Shown here: positions 59,936 through 64,000 of the stretch, in pieces
How the letters are laid out: each line of letters opens with the position of its first letter
How positions within the stretch are numbered: the first letter of the stretch is position 1
From: Salegentibacter_A chungangensis
Lineage (GTDB): Bacteria > Bacteroidota > Bacteroidia > Flavobacteriales > Flavobacteriaceae
Reading direction: 5' to 3'
Assembly: GCF_042678405.1 (NCBI RefSeq)
Contig: NZ_JBHTLI010000001.1
Location: 1,860,001 to 1,924,000, forward strand
DNA: 64,000 nucleotides
Position numbers and translations under genes: made by a program
The notes under the pieces: generated by a model
Databases searched by the model: none
Seen by the model: the letters and a program-made list of their open reading frames with translations, nothing else
What the model was told of the DNA's origin: nothing

Positions 59936-60658
59936 CTATTCTTCTGAAGCTTCTTGCATTGTATGATATACATTCTGGACGTCATCATCTTCTTCCAGTT
60001 TCTCCAAAAGCTTCTCAACATCTGCAGCCTGCTCGGCATTTAGCTGTTTTGTGACCTGAGGGATTCTTTCAAAACCTGAAGAAATGATCTCGATATTCCT
60101 GTTCTCAAGTTCTTTCTGGATAGCTCCGAAGTTTTGAAAAGGAGCATAGATGTGGATCCCGTCTTCATCTTCAAAAACCTCTTCGGCACCGTAATCTATG
60201 AATTCCAGTTCCAGTTCTTCAGCATCCAGGCCTTCGGCATTTATGCGGAAATTACAGGTATGGTCGAACATAAATTCCACCGAACCTGAGGTTCCTAGGT
60301 TGCCATCACATTTATTAAAATGAGAGCGAACATTCGCTACGGTCCTGTTGTTATTATCGGTCGCGGTTTCCACGAGTATTGCAATCCCGTGGGGAGCGTA
60401 ACCTTCAAAAAGCACGATCTTGTAATCACCCTGACTTTTGTCGCTGGCACGTTTAATAGCCCTTTCAATATTATCCTTAGGCATATTAACGCTTTTCGCG
60501 TTCTGAATTACTGCCCTGAGTTTAGCGTTCGTGTCAGGATCAGGTCCGCCTTCTTTAACGGCCATTACAATATCTTTTCCAATGCGGGTAAAGGCTTTGG
60601 CCATTGCTGACCAGCGTTTCATTTTACGCGCTTTTCTAAATTCAAATGCTCTTCCCAT
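59936..60658 (-). CDS. YebC/TACO1-family protein
   Basis: This 240-aa protein carries the YebC fold, known as a transcriptional regulator (PmpR) in some bacteria and as a translation factor for proline-rich stretches in others. The family start MGRAFEFRKARKMKRWSAMA is conserved, so I choose ATG at 60658 rather than the frame's first codon at 60685. Other motifs are NMPKDNIERAIKRA, YEGYAPHGIAILVET-like (FEGYAPHGIAILVETATDN) and RSHFNKCDGNLGTSGSV. The end is acidic. It is alone on its transcript, with a hairpin on either side. Confidence 0.93.
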   Translation of the reverse strand: MGRAFEFRKARKMKRWSAMAKAFTRIGKDIVMAVKEGGPDPDTNAKLRAVIQNAKSVNMPKDNIERAIKRASDKSQGDYKIVLFEGYAPHGIAILVETATDNNNRTVANVRSHFNKCDGNLGTSGSVEFMFDHTCNFRINAEGLDAEELELEFIDYGAEEVFEDEDGIHIYAPFQNFGAIQKELENRNIEIISSGFERIPQVTKQLNAEQAADVEKLLEKLEEDDDVQNVYHTMQEASEE

Positions 60659-60696
60659 TGTAAGTTTTAATGCAAATTCGGGCAAAAATATGAAAA

Positions 60697-60728
60697 AAGC
60701 TTCTAATTGAATTTACAATCAGAAGCTT
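60697..60728 (-). terminator. Terminator after the pterin dehydratase gene
   Basis: A 12-nt stem with one mismatch (60697-60708 with 60717-60728, arms AAGCTTCT and AGAAGCTT) has a T-run when read on the minus strand (T6 at the left end). Confidence 0.75.
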
Positions 60729-60752
60729 AAATTTTTCAATTTACCCGGGCTA

Positions 60753-61043
60753 TCAGTTTTTTGCCTCAACAATGCCTTCAATCGCATTGGCGAGTTTAAA
60801 GTCCTTTTCGGTAACCCCTCCGGCATCGTGAGTAGAAAGGCTTATCTCCAACTCATTGTAAACATTGCCCCAGTTCGGGTGATGTTGGTGGGCTTCTGCT
60901 TCAAAAGCTATGCGCGTCATTACCGTAAAGGCGTCTTTAAAATTATCGAACTGAAAGGAGGTGTGAATCGCATTAGAGGCATATTTCCAGCCTTTAAGCT
61001 CTTCCAGTTTTTGGTATATTTCATCATCGCTTAACTTTTCCAT
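60753..61043 (-). CDS. 4a-hydroxytetrahydrobiopterin dehydratase
   Basis: This 96-aa enzyme of the PCD/DCoH family recycles oxidised tetrahydropterin made by aromatic amino-acid hydroxylases. The catalytic motif HQHHPNW is present within FEAEAHQHHPNWGNVYNELE, and THDAGGVTEKDFKLA is the second conserved block. The N-terminal LEELKGWKYASNAI (here KLEELKGWKYA) is normal. It stands between the YebC-like gene and the RmlD-like gene, with short gaps of about 90 nt. No hydroxylase is nearby. Confidence 0.93.
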   Translation of the reverse strand: MEKLSDDEIYQKLEELKGWKYASNAIHTSFQFDNFKDAFTVMTRIAFEAEAHQHHPNWGNVYNELEISLSTHDAGGVTEKDFKLANAIEGIVEAKN

Positions 61044-61130
61044 TTTAATTGATTTTTAGGTTTCACCTTAAAGTTAAGCAACAAATATCTTCTAAGATAA
61101 GAGAAGATAGATTTATGAGAAGATTAACAC

Positions 61131-61946
61131 CTATACCTTCACTGAAGCCTTTACTACTTCCTGTACAGAGATTTGTAAGTTTTTAGGCAGCAGGTTGTCT
61201 TTGGGCAGAACCGCCAGGAACCGGTCGTTGTTGGAGTCATAGACATTCTTGAATAAAGGAGCTTCAATTTCAAGTTCTTTACAGATATCTTCGATAAAGT
61301 CTTTTTGATGGACAAGGTCTCTACTTCCTAAATGAAAAACCCCTTCTTTTTTTCTGTTAATGATGTAATGTATCTGTTGAGTCACTTTTTCGATGTCGGT
61401 AACATTTATAACGACATTTGGAAACACTTCTACTGCCTGGTCCAGGTCTATAAGTTGTCTTAATTCTTTTATTCTTGGGGAGCCACTGCCAAAGACCATT
61501 GGTAATCTTATAATATTATACTTGTGGTTCGGAAGTCTTAATAGTGCATTTTCAACTTTTATCTTAAAACGCCCATAAATACTTTGCGACAGGGTTTTGT
61601 CATATTCGTAGGAGGGGAAGTTAGTGAAAGCATCGAATACATTGGCCGAAGAAATGAATATCAGCTTACTGTCGTGGTGCAGAATGTAACTTATAATAGA
61701 ATAATGAGCTGCCAGCTGGGCATTGAAGTTTCCGCGAACGGCAGAAATAATAACAGTGGGCTTTAGGTTATAGAGGAGGATATCTATATTTTCAGTATCC
61801 AGATCATAATGGTGAAACTGGTGATTTTGCTCAAAAGCCCGGTTTCCGGTGTGGTAGGTGCCGTGCGTATCAAAATAGGAGCATAGCTCTTTATAAAGGG
61901 CGTTCCCTATAAAGCCGCTAGCTCCTAAAATCAATATCTTTTCCAA
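61131..61946 (-). CDS. RmlD-like NAD-dependent sugar-nucleotide epimerase/reductase
   Basis: This is a 271-aa extended short-chain dehydrogenase. The N-terminal NAD site is MEKILILGASGFIGNALY. The catalytic Tyr and Lys are in SIYGRFKIKVE (YxxxK), with Ser in LIFISSANVFD. The substrate is not known; RmlD-type proteins reduce dTDP-4-keto sugars, but no sugar-nucleotide genes are close. It starts 5 nt after the gcvT stop on the same strand, so it is in one operon with gcvT. Confidence 0.85.
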   Translation of the reverse strand: MEKILILGASGFIGNALYKELCSYFDTHGTYHTGNRAFEQNHQFHHYDLDTENIDILLYNLKPTVIISAVRGNFNAQLAAHYSIISYILHHDSKLIFISSANVFDAFTNFPSYEYDKTLSQSIYGRFKIKVENALLRLPNHKYNIIRLPMVFGSGSPRIKELRQLIDLDQAVEVFPNVVINVTDIEKVTQQIHYIINRKKEGVFHLGSRDLVHQKDFIEDICKELEIEAPLFKNVYDSNNDRFLAVLPKDNLLPKNLQISVQEVVKASVKV

Positions 61947-61951
61947 ATGAA

Positions 61952-63034
61952 TTATCCTTTATAAAAGGGCAATTTCACCTGTGTGGCAGGAACAGCTTTT
62001 TTACGTATTTGGATAAATATTTTATTTCCGAAGCCTGCATGCTCTGCAGAAACATAACCTAAACCTATTCCTTTTTCTAACGATGGTGACATAGTGCCCG
62101 ATGTAACATGGCCAATAACCTTGCCATTTTCGTCAACAATTTCATATCCCTGTCTTGGGATTCCTCTTTCATCAAGTTCGAAGGCTACAAGTTTCCTTTT
62201 TGGGCCTTCTTCCTTCTCTTTCTTTAAGGCTTCAGAATTAATGAAATCTTTTGTGAATTTGGTAATCCAGCCAAGCTTTGCTTCAATAGGAGATGTGGTT
62301 TCGTCTATATCGTTTCCGTAAAGACAAAACCCCATTTCCAGTCTCAGGGTATCACGCGCTGCAAGTCCAATAGGCTTGATCCCAAATTCTTCCCCTGCTT
62401 CCATTACTTTGTCCCATATCTGCTCTGCATCTTCATTTCTGAAATAGATCTCGAAACCGCCACTTCCGGTATATCCGGTTGCAGAAATGATTACCTTATC
62501 CACACCGGCAAATTCAGCGACCTCAAAAGTGTAGAACTTCATATTCTTAAGGTCAACATCTGTAAGCGTCTGCATAGCTTCGGCCGCCTTAGGCCCCTGT
62601 ATGGCCAGTAAAGACATTTCATCAGACATATCCCGCATTGTGGCATCCATTGTGTTGTGCTGCGCGATCCAGTTCCAGTCCTTTTCAATATTTGAAGCGT
62701 TCACCACCAGCATATATTTCTCGGCGTTCATTCTGTAAATAATAAGATCATCTACAATTCCGCCATCGTGATTTGGCATACAGGTGTATTGGGCTTTGCC
62801 ATCTGTAAGTTTTGAAGCATCATTAGAGCTGATCTTTTGTATAAGCTCTAAAGCGTGCTCTCCTGAAATAAGAAATTCTCCCATATGGGATACATCAAAA
62901 ACACCTAGTTTCTCGCGTACAGTCTGGTGCTCGATATTAACTCCTTCATAAGATACCGGCATTTGAAAACCGGCAAAGGGTACTATTTTAGCATTAAGGG
63001 ATTTATGTTTGTCTAACAGGGCAATGTCTTTCAT
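61952..63034 (-). CDS. gcvT: Aminomethyltransferase (glycine cleavage T protein)
   Basis: GcvT moves the aminomethyl group from lipoyl-H protein to tetrahydrofolate, releasing ammonia and 5,10-methylene-THF. The 360-aa protein has FAGFQMPVSYEGVNIEHQTVR at the N-terminus, FDVSHMGEFLI, DGGIVDDLIIYR, LLAIQGPKAAE, SATGYTGSGGFEIYF and RDTLRLEMGFCLYGNDIDE, and the C-terminal barrel with VTSGTMSPSLEKGIGLGYV. All are typical. No gcvP or gcvH is in the window. Confidence 0.97.
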   Translation of the reverse strand: MKDIALLDKHKSLNAKIVPFAGFQMPVSYEGVNIEHQTVREKLGVFDVSHMGEFLISGEHALELIQKISSNDASKLTDGKAQYTCMPNHDGGIVDDLIIYRMNAEKYMLVVNASNIEKDWNWIAQHNTMDATMRDMSDEMSLLAIQGPKAAEAMQTLTDVDLKNMKFYTFEVAEFAGVDKVIISATGYTGSGGFEIYFRNEDAEQIWDKVMEAGEEFGIKPIGLAARDTLRLEMGFCLYGNDIDETTSPIEAKLGWITKFTKDFINSEALKKEKEEGPKRKLVAFELDERGIPRQGYEIVDENGKVIGHVTSGTMSPSLEKGIGLGYVSAEHAGFGNKIFIQIRKKAVPATQVKLPFYKG

Positions 63035-63051
63035 TTTTTCTAAAATTTGGG

Positions 63052-63059
63052 CAAATTTA
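63052..63059 (-). promoter_or_regulatory. -7 element of gcvT
   Basis: Read on the minus strand the bases are TAAATTTG, a perfect -7 box, 17 nt before the gcvT ATG. Confidence 0.6.
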
Positions 63060-63141
63060 TTGAATTCGGCTAGAAAACAATATTAATTCAGGCTTTTTGT
63101 GAAGAAAACCTCAAAAATAACCAGGGCCTAAAGATATGTTT

Positions 63142-63149
63142 TATCTTTG
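63142..63149 (+). promoter_or_regulatory. -7 element of the NAD(P)H-hydrate repair gene
   Basis: TATCTTTG lies 25 nt before the ATG at 63175 and matches the -7 consensus. Confidence 0.6.
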
Positions 63150-63174
63150 TGAGAAGACTTGAAATTGAAAGATA

Positions 63175-64000
63175 ATGAAGATATTTTCCGCTTCGCAATT
63201 ACAGAAAGCTGATAAGATTAGCATTGATAATCAGGGGATCACTTCTGAAGAATTGATGGAACGTGCGGCAACCCGTGCTTTTAATGAAATAGAAAATATT
63301 CTGGACGAAAACAAGACGGTAAAACTCTTCTGCGGAATTGGTAATAATGGAGGAGATGGGCTGGTGATCGCTCGCTTGCTAAAAAATAGCGGTCACAAAG
63401 CTCAAGTATATGCGGTGAATTACAGCGATAAAAGGTCTAATGATTTTTTGGCTAATAACCAGAAGCTCGAAAAGATGGGGCTTAAACCTATTGTTTTAAA
63501 GGCTGAAGAGGATTTTCCAAAGATTTCTGCAGAAGATATTGTGATTGATGCCATTTTCGGGATTGGGCTTAATCGCGGGATAAAAGGCTGGCCTGCTAAA
63601 CTCGTTCATCATATTAACCACTCGGGCGCCTTTACCATAGCGATAGATATGCCTTCGGGATTATTTTCAGATCAGGTCCCTTCAGAGAATGATGCGGTAA
63701 TTAAAGCAGACCTGTGCCTTACATTTCAGGGTCCGAAATTGGTGTTTTTTCTTCCACAAACTATGGACTACGTAAATGAATTTAAGGTCATAGATATCGG
63801 CCTGGATAAACAATACCTTGAAAGCCTGGACTCCAGCTATGAAATTACTGGAAGACTGGAAGCAGCTGCTATTTACAAGCCGAGAAAAAAGAATACCCAT
63901 AAAGGAAATTTTGGACATACGTTGATCGTTGGAGGTAGTTATGGCAAAATAGGGAGTGTTATACTTACGGCTAAAACAGCTTTAAAGAGCGGGGCCGGGT
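63175..64000 (+). CDS. nnr: Bifunctional NAD(P)H-hydrate repair enzyme, 5' part (continues past the window)
   Basis: This gene runs off the right edge; 275 codons are visible. It repairs damaged NADH/NADPH: the N-terminal part is the epimerase (YjeF_N) and the C-terminal part an ADP-dependent dehydratase. ATG KIFSASQLQKADKISIDNQG opens the YjeF_N domain. FCGIGNNGGDGLVIARLL is the NNGGDG catalytic loop, DAIFGIGLNRGIKG and IDMPSGLFSD follow. From about residue 240, HKGNFGHTLIVGGSYGKIGS is the start of the dehydratase domain, confirming the fused form. No stop or frameshift is seen. Confidence 0.93.
   Translation, partial: MKIFSASQLQKADKISIDNQGITSEELMERAATRAFNEIENILDENKTVKLFCGIGNNGGDGLVIARLLKNSGHKAQVYAVNYSDKRSNDFLANNQKLEKMGLKPIVLKAEEDFPKISAEDIVIDAIFGIGLNRGIKGWPAKLVHHINHSGAFTIAIDMPSGLFSDQVPSENDAVIKADLCLTFQGPKLVFFLPQTMDYVNEFKVIDIGLDKQYLESLDSSYEITGRLEAAAIYKPRKKNTHKGNFGHTLIVGGSYGKIGSVILTAKTALKSGAG

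Noticed and set aside
61087..61108. Hairpin ATCTTCT/AGAAGAT after the RmlD-like gene
   Set aside because: The stem is only 7 bp, AT-rich, with no T-run. Possible but not supportable as a terminator.
63682..63918. Minus-strand 78-residue frame near the right edge
   Set aside because: It is antisense to the NAD(P)H-hydrate repair gene, which is open to the end of the window with clear motifs.
1..64000. tRNA, rRNA, CRISPR, insertion sequences, prophage or restriction genes
   Set aside because: I looked for tRNA-like CCA ends, direct repeats with spacers, transposase or integrase motifs and phage genes and found none.

Overview
This window is 64 kb of chromosomal DNA from a member of the Flavobacteriaceae (Bacteroidota). 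It most resembles the marine Gramella/Christiangramia-Salegentibacter group, although the genus is my inference. The evidence is the gene content (fused CcoNO, single-haem CcoP, S9A peptidase, flavobacterial proline dehydrogenase), promoter elements of the Bacteroidota type (TAnnTTTG at -7), the near absence of Shine-Dalgarno sites, and a dispersed palindromic repeat of flavobacterial type. I see no rRNA, tRNA, CRISPR array, insertion sequence or prophage. It reads as core genome with dense, often overlapping operons.

Region 1 (1-2.9 kb): the 3' part of a zinc alcohol dehydrogenase, then an FtsH-type membrane protease. Region 2 (2.9-19.8 kb): a large alpha-glucan/trehalose locus in two opposed operons. 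On the minus strand is glgE, treS-maltokinase, glgB (the GlgE pathway). On the plus strand is treZ, a GH57/DUF3536 enzyme, treY, malQ (glucan breakdown to trehalose). An AraC-family regulator closes the locus, tail to tail with malQ. Together these genes can cycle carbon between trehalose, maltose, maltose-1-phosphate and branched glucan without ADP-glucose. Region 3 (20-32.5 kb): a small secreted protein, hemN, and the complete cbb3 oxidase set (ccoS, ccoNO, ccoQ, ccoP, ccoG, ccoH/fixH, a TauE/SafE-like protein and a new 41-aa membrane peptide), the copper ATPase ccoI and nhaA.

Region 4 (32.6-42.6 kb): a methyltransferase, a secreted coiled-coil protein, pta-ackA, a prolyl oligopeptidase, ychF and a TonB-C-like protein. 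Region 5 (42.7-49 kb): the topoisomerase IV operon with mscL, a lipoprotein and an XRE regulator. Region 6 (49-55.3 kb): an M14 peptidase behind an operator array, an Lrp/AsnC regulator, and ppc-dinB-yihY. Region 7 (55.4-64 kb): DJ-1/PfpI amidotransferase, aroB, proline dehydrogenase, a lipoprotein, a YebC-like protein, pterin dehydratase, an RmlD-like reductase with gcvT, and the start of the NAD(P)H-hydrate repair enzyme.

The strongest unexplained structure is regulatory. Seven intergenic copies of an FNR/CRP-type palindrome (TGAY-N4-RTCA) are present. Four of them, before hemN, ccoS, ccoI and nhaA, lie exactly 23 nt upstream of a TAnnTTTG-like box, which places an activator near -41.5. A second regulatory structure is an array of TTAC-N4-GTRA palindromes between the XRE regulator and the M14 peptidase, with the -7 boxes embedded in the palindromes. 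The most interesting enzyme question is whether the GH57/DUF3536 protein replaces the usual TreX debranching enzyme in a TreYZ operon coupled to the GlgE pathway.
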